A stretch of DNA of 23,743 bases from Oscillospiraceae bacterium (GTDB taxonomy: Bacteria; Bacillota; Clostridia; Oscillospirales; Ruminococcaceae), in the NCBI GenBank assembly GCA_029062865.1, contig JAIDPG010000368.1, forward strand, positions 1 through 23,743, read 5' to 3'. Position numbers and translations under genes: made by a program. Below the pieces are notes generated by a model. It was given only the letters and a program-made list of their open reading frames with translations, was not told the origin of the DNA and did not search any database. Of this stretch, positions 15,116 through 21,710 are shown piece by piece (within the stretch, counting starts at the first letter, position 1; each line of letters starts with the position of its first letter).

Positions 15116-15431
15116 TGCTACGCTCGCTCCGCGGTAGGGGGGCGGGCGTTTTTGCGTTGCGGGCGGCGCGCTTCGCGCGCGGGGCGGGGCGCGTTTCCTC
15201 AAACCGCCACTCGCGCCCCAAACGCATACTTGCCCGAAACGTTAACGCGAGGGCGCGAGCGGCGCTTTCGGAAACGCGAGGGGCGGGGGTTCGCATTTGC
15301 CGCGCTTCGCGCCGCCAAGCTGCAGCGTTGCTCGCCACCGAAGGGCAAATGCTCACCCCCGCCCCATAGCGCCGCTTCCCATAAATTACAGCATATTTTT
15401 GTGCAAATTGCCCAAAACATCACCAAAACGC
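15116..15431 (+). other. GC-rich non-coding region with nested palindromes
   Basis: About 315 bases without a credible gene. Open frames here are Arg/Ala-rich by-products of GC repeats and lack ribosome sites. Visible structure: GCGCGC-TTC-GCGCGC (15166-15180) and a nested palindrome at 15258-15376. In the latter, AGCGGCGCT (15258-15266) matches AGCGCCGCT (15368-15376), and the 22-base arms at 15280-15301 and 15344-15365 are almost complementary (two mismatches) around a GCGC-TTC-GCGC core. It could end transcription of the upstream operon or be a mobile palindromic repeat. Confidence 0.55.
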
Positions 15432-15460
15432 TTGCATTATTCGATTTAATATGTTAAAAT
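15432..15460 (+). promoter_or_regulatory. Promoter of the hibernation factor gene
   Basis: TTGCAT (15432-15437), a 17-base spacer and TAAAAT (15455-15460), with an extended TG at 15452-15453. Start near 15467 gives a leader of about 70 bases. Confidence 0.7.
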
Positions 15461-15478
15461 ATAAACAAGACAACGGTT

Positions 15479-15530
15479 GAGGTGGAGTTCTTACCTCTTA
15501 CCTCTAAAAATCTAACATCTAAAACGGAGG
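15479..15530 (+). promoter_or_regulatory. hpf leader with anti-Shine-Dalgarno-like repeats
   Basis: TTACCTC occurs twice in tandem (15491-15497, 15498-15504). ACCTC can pair with GAGGT at 15479-15483 or, alternatively, CCTC with the GGAGG ribosome site (15526-15530). This arrangement could switch translation, but no experimental sign of it can be read here. Confidence 0.3.
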
Positions 15531-15537
15531 ACACCAA

Positions 15538-16053
15538 ATGAAGGTAACAATCGCGGCGAAGAAAATGAACATTGCACCGTCCTTTACCGAGTACGCGGAG
15601 AAGAAGCTCGGGACTAAACTCGATAGATTTTTCCCGGAGGAGGCAGAGGCGAAGATCACGCTCGCGGAGCGTCGGGATATGATAATCCTCGAGCTTACCG
15701 TGAAATATAACGGAATGATCTGCCGCGCGGAGGAGACCGCTAAGGATAAAAACGACGCGCTTGATGTAACGATCGACCGCATTATCCGCCAGATCCGCAA
15801 GCAGAAAACCAAGGTTGAAAAGAGCCTGCGCGCGAACGCGTTCGAGGGGCTTGCTCCCGAGGAGGAGGACAGCTACGAGGTTATCCGTGAGAAGCGCTTC
15901 GAGCTCCGCCCGATGACTGTCGAGGAGGCGATCCTCCAGATGAACCTGCTCGATCACACGTTCTTTATGTTCAAGAACGCCGACAGCGGTTTGGTGAATG
16001 TTGTGTACAAGCGCGACGAGGGAAATTACGCGGTGCTTGTTCCCGAAGAGTAA
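15538..16053 (+). CDS. hpf: Long-form ribosome hibernation promoting factor
   Basis: Binds the decoding region of the 30S subunit and drives 100S ribosome dimerisation in slow growth or stress. The 171 residues fit the long form: N-terminal S30AE/RaiA domain (about 1-98, M-K-V-T-I-A-A-K-K-M-N-I onwards, basic helix I-R-K-Q-K-T-K-V-E-K), an acidic linker (about 103-112), and the C-terminal dimerisation domain (about 115-171) with the conserved V-I-R-E-K-R-F-E-L-R-P-M-T-V-E-E-A and M-N-L-L-D-H-T-F-F-M-F-K-N. ATG 15538 is seven bases after GGAGG. It has its own promoter and stands alone between the GC-rich region and two palindromes. Confidence 0.97.
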   Translation: MKVTIAAKKMNIAPSFTEYAEKKLGTKLDRFFPEEAEAKITLAERRDMIILELTVKYNGMICRAEETAKDKNDALDVTIDRIIRQIRKQKTKVEKSLRANAFEGLAPEEEDSYEVIREKRFELRPMTVEEAILQMNLLDHTFFMFKNADSGLVNVVYKRDEGNYAVLVPEE

Positions 16054-16067
16054 GGATATTATTGCAG

Positions 16068-16094
16068 CTTTTCCCCGCCTTCGGCGGGGAAAAG
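16068..16094 (+). repeat. CCCCGCC palindrome copy with UUCG-type loop, after hpf
   Basis: CTTTTCCCCGCC (16068-16079) and GGCGGGGAAAAG (16083-16094) match over 12 bp around TTC, forming a C(UUCG)G-capped, very stable RNA hairpin. It begins 15 bases after the hpf stop. A-rich rather than T-rich sequence follows. Confidence 0.75.
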
Positions 16095-16109
16095 TATAGA
16101 AAAAACGCG

Positions 16110-16134
16110 TTTTCCCCGCCGCAGGCGGGGAAAA
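16110..16134 (+). repeat. Second CCCCGCC palindrome copy after hpf
   Basis: TTTTCCCCGCC (16110-16120) and GGCGGGGAAAA (16124-16134) match over 11 bp around GCA. It has the same core as the copy 16 bases upstream but a different loop, so the two are related insertions or duplications that have diverged only in the loop. Confidence 0.75.
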
Positions 16135-16163
16135 TTGCATAAACTCAAATGTGGTGGTGTGTG

Positions 16164-16703
16164 ATGAACTCCGAAAAAAACGCGCTGGGGCGGGTGCTTT
16201 TGGTCTCAAAAAAGGCGTATTCCGCGATAAAAAACGGCGAAATTGAAATGAACGTGCCCGCGCTGCTCGACAATATCTCCGCGGCGCTTTCGCACCTTAA
16301 CGATAAAAAACAGCCGCTCGCGAAAGTTTTCCCGAAGCTCCAAAAGCAAATAAAGCAGATAAGCGCGGAGTTTTACGCGACGGTCGACGAGTATTTCAGC
16401 AAGCTTTACGCGGTTCTGGATTTCGACTTTGAAAAAGCCGCGCTGCACGTTCCCGCGATAATTTACGGGAACGATAAGATATGCGCGATGTACGTCTCCG
16501 GCGACCACGACAAGCTGAATTCTATGTGCGACGCGATGAAAAGCTACCCCGGCTTCCTGTTCGGGGAGTTTGAGGCGCTGTCGGACAAGCAGTTCTACGA
16601 TCTCGTTTTCGGGTTCTATCCGAAGCTGTACGAGCGCGACGATTTTATGGGAGAAATGAAATATCTGTTCGCGAATGATAAAAGACCCGCCAAATCGAAA
16701 TAG
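16164..16703 (+). CDS. Hypothetical soluble protein
   Basis: 179 residues from ATG 16164, preceded by the GTGGTGG-rich stretch; ATG 16149 in the same frame would add M-W-W-C-V and is less likely. I recognise no family. It is lysine-rich with a helical N-terminal half (repeated hydrophobic positions around A-L-L-D-N-I-S-A-A-L-S-H-L) and a C-terminal half with aromatic motifs such as D-D-F-M-G-E-M-K-Y-L-F. There is no signal peptide or transmembrane segment. It ends just before a strong terminator. Read-through from hpf across the two hairpins is its most visible source of transcription. Confidence 0.75.
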   Translation: MNSEKNALGRVLLVSKKAYSAIKNGEIEMNVPALLDNISAALSHLNDKKQPLAKVFPKLQKQIKQISAEFYATVDEYFSKLYAVLDFDFEKAALHVPAIIYGNDKICAMYVSGDHDKLNSMCDAMKSYPGFLFGEFEALSDKQFYDLVFGFYPKLYERDDFMGEMKYLFANDKRPAKSK

Positions 16704-16715
16704 AAATAGAAATAG

Positions 16716-16746
16716 AAAAAATCCCCCACAGCGCGGGGGATTTTTT
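16716..16746. terminator. Bidirectional intrinsic terminator
   Basis: AAAAAATCCCCC (16716-16727) and GGGGGATTTTTT (16735-16746) match over 12 bp around a 7-base loop. The T-run on each strand follows the GC stem, so it serves both convergent genes. Its right edge overlaps the stop codon of the minus-strand metalloprotease. Confidence 0.93.
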
Positions 16747-17440
16747 AATCGTCGCCCAAGGCTTTATGCCACTTATGATATTCGGGGCAATGCGCTTGCA
16801 GGAAATCGTAGAATGACTTGGAGTGATCGTGGTGCCAGAAGTGCGCGTATTCGTGGTGGAAAACCGACTTCACCGTCTCGCGCGGATACGCCGCCAGCCT
16901 TAAGTTTATCGAGATATGCCCGCGCGTGTACGAGCAGCTCCCCCAACGCGATTTCATATCCTTTATTGTGATTTGTGCGGGCGGGAGTTTAAGTCCGTCT
17001 CTTTCCAGCTCCGCGCGGACTTCCTCGTTGAGCTCGCGGCAGAGCTCCGCAAAACGCTTTCCAACCGCCCTTTGGACGAGCTCAAGAACATACTCCGCGT
17101 CGTCGCCGAGCCTTGTGAACACTCTGCACTCGCTCTCGTCAAGCAGCGCGAGCTCGCGGGCGTTTTGTATTATCCGCACGGGGTATTCCTTGCCGAGCCA
17201 GTTTACGGAGCGCGTGTTTATCTCGCTTTTTTTCTCGCGGCTGCGCAGCTTCTCAAACGCCTCGAAAAAGAAGTCCGCGCGGTCATTCATAAAGCGCTCG
17301 ATCTCCCTGACAGTCGCGCGGGAGTTTGCCGAGACGTAAACTATGCCGTCCTCCTTCGGGCGGAAATTTATGTTTTTGACGCGCTTTCGGGTGAGCTCGT
17401 ATGTGAGCGTCCGCCCGTCGGGGAGCGTTATTGTTTTCAG
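16745..17440 (-). CDS. YgjP-like SprT-family metalloprotease (probable CTG start)
   Basis: Zinc-dependent peptidase domain of the YgjP/DUF45 type. The first ATG is at 17290, but the frame stays open upstream to 17440 and encodes the normal family N-terminus: R-T-L-T-Y-E-L-T-R-K-R-V-K-N-I-N-F-R-P-K then D-G-I-V-Y-V-S-A-N and I-E-R-F-M. A TAA precedes CTG 17440 directly, and GGAG of the upstream gene lies eight bases before it, so CTG is the best start, giving 231 residues. The catalytic region has M-K-S-R-W-G-S-C-S, then H-H-E-Y-A-H (His196, Glu197, His200) and the third ligand in D-H-S-K-S-F (His206). It is translated from the same mRNA as the XRE regulator, whose stop is at 17446-17448. Substrate unknown. 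Confidence 0.88.
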   Translation of the reverse strand: MKTITLPDGRTLTYELTRKRVKNINFRPKEDGIVYVSANSRATVREIERFMNDRADFFFEAFEKLRSREKKSEINTRSVNWLGKEYPVRIIQNARELALLDESECRVFTRLGDDAEYVLELVQRAVGKRFAELCRELNEEVRAELERDGLKLPPAQITIKDMKSRWGSCSYTRGHISINLRLAAYPRETVKSVFHHEYAHFWHHDHSKSFYDFLQAHCPEYHKWHKALGDD

Positions 17441-17445
17441 TTAAA

Positions 17446-18138
17446 TCACTCCGTTTGCTTTTTGAGCTTTTTGTATTTTGAGCGCTTAATCAGTATGCCA
17501 ACGCACATACCGATCGCCGAAGCGCCCGCTCCGACAATGATCCGCGGAAATTCGCACACCGCAATGATCTCCGAGATCGTGACGTTTTCAAACGTTGAAA
17601 GCCACGCGACCCCAAAGGTCATAAAGTCCGCGAGCAGGAACGTCAGTCCAAAGACCGGCGCGAGCAGCCACTTGAGCCCGCCGCTGCTCCTCGCACCGAC
17701 AAACGCCGAGATCACCGCGGCGCTTACGGGAAGCACGATATAAAACACCAAGATCGGATAGCCGTAAGATATTGCGGCGTCATTCACCGTGCCCGTCCAG
17801 AACGCCACCCCGAAAAACGCCCAGAATGCGATCAGGGAAAACGTCCAGATCATCAGATATCCGCCGACCTCGATCAGCGTTTCAAGTTTTCGGCGGCTTG
17901 CCACCGTGTTAGTCGCTTCGTCTAAATGATTGATCATATTCTTGTCCTCCTTCAACAATTCGTCAAGGCTGACGGAATAAAGGTCGGACAGCTTGATAAC
18001 GCTGACTATATCTGGATAGGAACGGTTGTTCTCCCAGTTGGAAATGCTCTGCCGCGAAACGCCGATCTCCTCGGCGACCTTCTCCTGAGTAAGTCCCATT
18101 TCGGTGCGCGCGTTTTTTAGTCTGTTTCCGATCTCCAT
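17446..18138 (-). CDS. XRE-family regulator with C-terminal membrane domain
   Basis: Membrane-anchored helix-turn-helix regulator, 230 residues. The start is ATG 18138, eight bases after AAGGAG; a GTG three codons upstream is inside that site. Residues 1-60 are a Cro/CI-type domain with L-T-Q-E-K-V-A-E-E-I-G-V-S-R-Q-S-I-S-N-W-E-N as the recognition unit. After a short linker come about four hydrophobic helices (from about 90 to 218), ending in a basic tail K-R-S-K-Y-K-K-L-K-K. Such fusions act as transcription factors tethered to or sensing the membrane. It has its own promoter and lies next to a direct repeat that could be its operator. The YgjP-like protease downstream may be under the same control. 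Confidence 0.9.
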   Translation of the reverse strand: MEIGNRLKNARTEMGLTQEKVAEEIGVSRQSISNWENNRSYPDIVSVIKLSDLYSVSLDELLKEDKNMINHLDEATNTVASRRKLETLIEVGGYLMIWTFSLIAFWAFFGVAFWTGTVNDAAISYGYPILVFYIVLPVSAAVISAFVGARSSGGLKWLLAPVFGLTFLLADFMTFGVAWLSTFENVTISEIIAVCEFPRIIVGAGASAIGMCVGILIKRSKYKKLKKQTE

Positions 18139-18160
18139 TTCAATCACTCCTTGTGCTTTT

Positions 18161-18189
18161 ATTATAGAAGAACAAGAAATATTTGTCTA
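18161..18189 (-). promoter_or_regulatory. Promoter of the XRE regulator gene
   Basis: On the minus strand TAGACA (18189-18184), a 17-base spacer and consensus TATAAT (18166-18161). Predicted start is near 18154, so the leader is very short. Confidence 0.8.
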
Positions 18190-18191
18190 CC

Positions 18192-18243
18192 AAAATGCTT
18201 TTACAGCGCTTGTTTTTTGATGTAAAAATGCTTTTACATCGCT
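18192..18243. promoter_or_regulatory. Direct repeat and palindrome upstream of the XRE promoter (candidate operator)
   Basis: AAAATGCTTTTACA-G/T-CGCT occurs at 18192-18210 and 18225-18243, 19 bases with one difference and 33 bases apart (about three helical turns). The second copy is inside a palindrome, GATGTAAAA (18219-18227) with TTTTACATC (18232-18240). It sits immediately upstream of the minus-strand -35 box. Confidence 0.55.
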
Positions 18244-18255
18244 ATGTGACGCGGC

Positions 18256-18735
18256 TTACAGCTCCCTGCCCGTTTGAATATCAAGCTGCTTATCCACCCA
18301 GCCGCCGGGCGGGTCAAGCTCGCAGGAGATCTCCAGAACCTCCCCGAAAACGCCGCCGAACGTCACGCCGTCGACGGCAAGGCTCTCGTTTCGCCAGAGC
18401 AAGTCCATATTCTTGTCGAACGCCAGCACTCCCGCAGCCGAAGCCGCGAAAAGCATTTCTTCATACTCCAGAAAAGACCCGAAGTACCAATCGACCGAAT
18501 ACCGTTTATATTCAAACGTTGTTAAGTCGATGGCGATTATTTCACTGCCCGTTCCGAGACAAAAATAACCGCGCCATACGGTGCCGTCATTGAAAGGATT
18601 CCAATCATCGTCATCGACCTCAACGCGCAGATAATCGCGTCCGTCAACTTGCACGATGTAATGCTTTCCGCTGCCGAGTTTAAGACAATGCTCGGCGGAG
18701 ACCTCGCCGCTGTTCGATATAATGTTGTATTCCAT
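18256..18735 (-). CDS. Hypothetical soluble protein, beta-rich
   Basis: 159 residues, acidic and rich in Tyr, Trp and Gly, with alternating hydrophobic strands (I-I-A-I-D-L-T-T-F-E-Y-K-R-Y; A-A-G-V-L-A-F-D-K-N-M-D-L-L-W). No family is recognised; the strand pattern resembles small repeat-propeller or immunity-type proteins but that is weak. The start overlaps the stop of the preceding gene by one base (TAATG), so the two are co-translated. It is the last gene of the long minus-strand run. Confidence 0.78.
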   Translation of the reverse strand: MEYNIISNSGEVSAEHCLKLGSGKHYIVQVDGRDYLRVEVDDDDWNPFNDGTVWRGYFCLGTGSEIIAIDLTTFEYKRYSVDWYFGSFLEYEEMLFAASAAGVLAFDKNMDLLWRNESLAVDGVTFGGVFGEVLEISCELDPPGGWVDKQLDIQTGREL

Positions 18736-19196
18736 TACGAGCCATTGTTTATGCGAGCCAGCGTGCGCCGTTCCGTATCGGCGCAGTACGCCTTGATCTC
18801 AATGCTGTTCATATAATTGTCAAAGACGTGCTCGCCGTATTTTTCAAAAAGGCTCTTTATCGGGCAATCCAGCAGCACCTTGTTTGTTTGGTTAAAGAAC
18901 ATTATCTGCACGGGGCACTCCATAATGCCGCTCAAGCCCGCGACGGCGATCGCGCCGCACTCCTCCTTGAGAGCCTCGCAGCTTCGGAGATCGCCCGCGC
19001 ACTTCTTCACGTCCTCGACGATATCCTCGGACTTTCCGCCGATAATTTCGTATCTCGCAAATCTCTGCAAATTACTTCCGAGATCGGGGAGCATCACCTT
19101 TGCCGCGTCGAGCATAAAATCGTAGCCGTACCGCCAAGTGGCGGCATATTCAACGTTTACCCAATCGCCCTCAGTGCTGATCTTTTTAAATACCAT
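18735..19196 (-). CDS. Hypothetical soluble protein
   Basis: 153 residues, no signal peptide or membrane segment. I recognise no family. It has six cysteines (including K-K-C-A-G-D-L-R-S-C-E and M-E-C-P-V-Q-I-M-F-F-N). AGGAG lies about ten bases before ATG 19196. It is coupled to the next gene by the TAATG overlap, so the two products may form a pair. Confidence 0.75.
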   Translation of the reverse strand: MVFKKISTEGDWVNVEYAATWRYGYDFMLDAAKVMLPDLGSNLQRFARYEIIGGKSEDIVEDVKKCAGDLRSCEALKEECGAIAVAGLSGIMECPVQIMFFNQTNKVLLDCPIKSLFEKYGEHVFDNYMNSIEIKAYCADTERRTLARINNGS

Positions 19197-19212
19197 TATC
19201 CTACCGCTCCTT

Positions 19213-19701
19213 TTATATGAATTCCGCGCCCATTTCCCGCAGCATTCTGTAAAAATACCGCCGGCTGCTTTTATATATCGTGCCGATCGCGCTTGTGTTA
19301 AGGGTCGCTTTGAAGCCCAGGTTCAGCGCGCCGACAGCCGTAAACGTAACGTCACGGACGTCCACGCCGACAAGTTCCACGGTATTACAGCCGTTTTTCT
19401 TCAGAAACCCGCAAAGCTCCGTGTTATAAAACGCGGAGGGCGCATATTTGTCAAAGCGATTTTCGGAAACGATCTTCAAGCCCTCCGCAAGCTCCGCTTC
19501 GGGCGTTCCGTCAAAGCACTTAACGGGACCAAGCCGATTTATGAAATTGTTCTTGAAAAGGTTTCTGATATAAACCACAAAATCGTTCTGCTCGATAACG
19601 GAGTTTACTTTTGCAATAATATCATCATCGTATCGGAATCTTTTCGGGTGATTTTTTCCGACGAACGCTTCCTGCATATCAATGACCAGAAGAGCTTTCA
19701 T
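19213..19701 (-). CDS. Isochorismatase-like (cysteine hydrolase family) protein lacking the catalytic cysteine
   Basis: 162 residues with the alpha/beta fold of the isochorismatase-like hydrolases. It begins M-K-A-L-L-V-I-D-M-Q, where Asp8 is the usual catalytic Asp, and Lys85 in F-D-K-Y-A-P-S-A-F matches the catalytic Lys. The third residue of the triad, the Cys of the usual G-x-x-x-x-x-C-V-x-x-T-A motif, is missing: here the segment reads V-G-V-D-V-R-D-V-T-F-T-A-V-G-A, with Asp117 in the Cys position and one residue fewer before it. It is probably not an amidase, and may bind a ligand or be divergent. ATG 19701 is chosen; TTG 19710, five bases after AAAGG, is possible. Either is coupled to the upstream small gene. 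Confidence 0.82.
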   Translation of the reverse strand: MKALLVIDMQEAFVGKNHPKRFRYDDDIIAKVNSVIEQNDFVVYIRNLFKNNFINRLGPVKCFDGTPEAELAEGLKIVSENRFDKYAPSAFYNTELCGFLKKNGCNTVELVGVDVRDVTFTAVGALNLGFKATLNTSAIGTIYKSSRRYFYRMLREMGAEFI

Positions 19702-19703
19702 AG

Positions 19704-19859
19704 TCAACAACCGTACCTTTCGTCAAGATATTTGTGACGTTCTTCCTTATAGTCACCAATATTCGGGCAAGGCTTTATCAAGCCCAAAAGATCCTCTAAC
19801 GCATCGCGCGCCTTTTCGGAGTCTTTCTTCTGTTCCCCGTGCTGTTTGGTCTCGTGCAT
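19704..19859 (-). CDS. Small charged protein (51 aa)
   Basis: The start is ATG 19859, seven bases after GGAGG (a longer frame to 19916 has no ribosome site and overlaps the upstream gene). 51 residues, very hydrophilic, helix-forming, with A-R-D-A-L-E-D-L-L-G-L-I-K-P-C-P and a tail E-E-R-H-K-Y-L-D-E-R-Y-G. The tail recalls antitoxin-like or regulatory miniproteins, but no toxin is beside it. Function unknown. Confidence 0.6.
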   Translation of the reverse strand: MHETKQHGEQKKDSEKARDALEDLLGLIKPCPNIGDYKEERHKYLDERYGC

Positions 19860-19893
19860 AAGACCACCTCCCCGGTGAGACCTCTCTGCGGGA

Positions 19894-20079
19894 TCAGTGC
19901 ATCCCGCACTCGTCATAGTCCTTCCACTTCTCGTGATAGCGCATTTCGTCGGCGATCTTCATACAGATGTACGCGACTGCCGCCGCAACGACGATAACCG
20001 CCGCGATTATCGGTATAACGATCTTCGCGACCGGTCCTGTTTTCTTGTCGATGTTTTCCTTGAGCTTTTCGATTTTCAT
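19894..20079 (-). CDS. Small single-pass membrane protein (61 aa)
   Basis: ATG 20079 is six bases after GGAGGT. A basic N-terminal tail (K-L-K-E-N-I-D-K-K) precedes one transmembrane helix (about 17-42, I-V-I-P-I-I-A-A-V-I-V-V-A-A-A-V-A-Y) and an acidic/His tail ending E-C-G-M-H. No family recognised. The 7-bp hairpin TGCGGGA/TCCCGCA (19887-19908) spans its stop codon and separates it from the next small gene. Confidence 0.7.
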   Translation of the reverse strand: MKIEKLKENIDKKTGPVAKIVIPIIAAVIVVAAAVAYICMKIADEMRYHEKWKDYDECGMH

Positions 20080-20097
20080 AATTGTACCTCCAAAAAA

Positions 20098-20928
20098 TTA
20101 TTTATCGGACAAAGCGGCGTAAATTTCCCGCTTTGGTATTCCCGTGATCTTTGCTGCCTCGCGGCACGCGTCCGAGAGCTTTTCGCCGCCGTCAACCAGC
20201 TGCTTCGCGAGCTCGACCGCCTGCTCCGTCGAAAACTCCGCGGGCTTGCCTTGCGCGCCCTCGACTACGATAACAAACTCCCCGCGCGGCTCGATTTCGT
20301 CATAATATCGCGCAAGTTCGCCGAGACTGCCGCGTATTATTTCCTCGTGGAGCTTTGTAAGCTCGCGGCAAAGCGCGGCGTTTCGCTCGCCCAAGCTCGC
20401 GAACAAATCGCAAAGCGTCTGCTTTATTTTATGCGGAGCTTCATAAAATACAAGCGCGTGCGGGAGATTTTTTATCTCGTCGAGCCGCTCGGCGCGTTCC
20501 TTTTTCGGAACGGGCAGAAACCCCTCGAAGATCCACCGCGCCGCCTCCAGTCCGCTCGCCGCCACCGCCGCGACCGCGGCGTTGCAGCCGGGAATTACCT
20601 CGACGGCTATTCCGCGCTCTGCGCACTTTTTCACGAGCACCGCGCCGGGGTCGCTTATGCACGGCATTCCCGCGTCTGAGACCAACGCTACGTTGCTGCC
20701 CTCAAGTAGCAGCTCGATTATCCGCTCGCTCTTCTCCTGCTCCTTTGGCTTATAGTAGGAAAGCAGCGGTTTTTTTATATTAAACCGAGTCAAAAGCCCC
20801 ATTGTTACTCTGGTGTCCTCGGCGGCGATGTAGTCCGCGTTTTGGAGCGTCTCAACGCCGCGCGGGCTGAAGTCGCCGAGGTTGCCGATAGGCGTTCCGA
20901 CTATCGACAGTCTGCCATATTCGCTCAT
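20098..20928 (-). CDS. rsmI: 16S rRNA 2'-O-methyltransferase (C1402)
   Basis: RsmI uses S-adenosylmethionine to 2'-O-methylate cytidine 1402 in the 16S rRNA decoding centre. The 276 residues are a normal length. The tetrapyrrole-methylase fold signatures are clear: L-S-I-V-G-T-P-I-G-N-L-G-D at the start, A-E-D-T-R near 36-40, L-V-S-D-A-G-M-P-C-I-S-D-P-G (the SAM loop) near 83-96, and V-F-Y-E-A-P-H-K-I near 159-167. The P-G-x-x-A motif reads P-G-C-N-A, with Cys-Asn where P-S or P-C-A is commoner. The C-terminal helix-turn-helix-like tail with I-P-K-R-E-I-Y is present. ATG 20928 follows AGGTGG. Confidence 0.95.
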   Translation of the reverse strand: MSEYGRLSIVGTPIGNLGDFSPRGVETLQNADYIAAEDTRVTMGLLTRFNIKKPLLSYYKPKEQEKSERIIELLLEGSNVALVSDAGMPCISDPGAVLVKKCAERGIAVEVIPGCNAAVAAVAASGLEAARWIFEGFLPVPKKERAERLDEIKNLPHALVFYEAPHKIKQTLCDLFASLGERNAALCRELTKLHEEIIRGSLGELARYYDEIEPRGEFVIVVEGAQGKPAEFSTEQAVELAKQLVDGGEKLSDACREAAKITGIPKREIYAALSDK

Positions 20929-20939
20929 CTCAACACCAC

Positions 20940-21710
20940 CTAATACCAGTCATCAATTCCCAAGCCCTCAGGGCAGTACAGCTTGTATTTACCGCCGAGA
21001 ACCATTTTCAGACTGTTCCAAACATCGTTTAACAGCTTAACAAAATCCTCCGCATGCTGTCTATCGTCAAAGCCCTTGTACGAAAACTCTGTTTCATTGT
21101 CTATAAACAGCGCCATATAATCAGTTTCCAGTTCGTTTACCATTTTCATAAGCCCCGTTTGTCCTTTAAGCTGCTCCTCGGGTATTTTGTTGTTAAACGA
21201 ACCGTCGTCGCATATCACAACACCATCTATACAATTGTCGTACTCATCGAACAGCCACAGGCAACACGCGCTGTAATCGAGCATCAGCTTCAAACGCTTT
21301 TTCTGACCGTGACAACGCTTATCGCCCGCAAGCCAGTACTCGCGTTCCATACGGCAGTCAACATTTACCTCATACTCCTCGCGCAAAAGCTCCCTCAGTT
21401 TATCAAACGTTTCGTTCGCTAAGCTCAGAAACTCGTCAAGCCCCTCGTTGTTCTCAAAGCCAATGTACACTGTTTCGTCGAAAAATTCGCCCTTTCGCAC
21501 AAGCAACCTCTTGCTTGTTTCGGCAAGATAATTCAGATCTTTTTCAAGCTCCGTCTGCCCCGTGAGCCTTGCTTCCGGATATCGCGCCTCGCCCCATATC
21601 ATTTCAAAATATCCGTCGCTGTTTACCCGAACCTCGCCGCAGTACAATTCGCCGTCAAAAAGCGAAAGCATAAGTCCGTTTAAATTGTACTCAATATCAA
21701 GTCTTTTCAT
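20940..21710 (-). CDS. Hypothetical protein made of a tandem-duplicated domain
   Basis: 256 residues from ATG 21710, which overlaps the upstream stop as ATGA and follows GAGGA by seven bases; longer starts to 21998 lie inside the methyltransferase gene. Residues about 2-115 and 138-244 are homologous repeats: K-R-L, L-F-D, D-G-Y/S-F, L-T/K-G-Q-T-x-L, E-x-x-Y-x-G-F and a helical E-F/D-F-x-x-L end recur in the same order. I do not recognise the domain. It is acidic and soluble, with no catalytic-looking motif conserved in both halves. Binding or immunity-type function is possible but not shown. Confidence 0.8.
   Translation of the reverse strand: MKRLDIEYNLNGLMLSLFDGELYCGEVRVNSDGYFEMIWGEARYPEARLTGQTELEKDLNYLAETSKRLLVRKGEFFDETVYIGFENNEGLDEFLSLANETFDKLRELLREEYEVNVDCRMEREYWLAGDKRCHGQKKRLKLMLDYSACCLWLFDEYDNCIDGVVICDDGSFNNKIPEEQLKGQTGLMKMVNELETDYMALFIDNETEFSYKGFDDRQHAEDFVKLLNDVWNSLKMVLGGKYKLYCPEGLGIDDWY

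Noticed and set aside
15112..15369. 85-codon open frame in the GC-rich region
   Set aside because: Arg/Ala-rich translation of palindromic repeats, overlaps the previous stop, no ribosome site.
18192..18243. CRISPR-like repeat pair
   Set aside because: Only two copies, no further units, no cas genes; the position at a promoter favours an operator.
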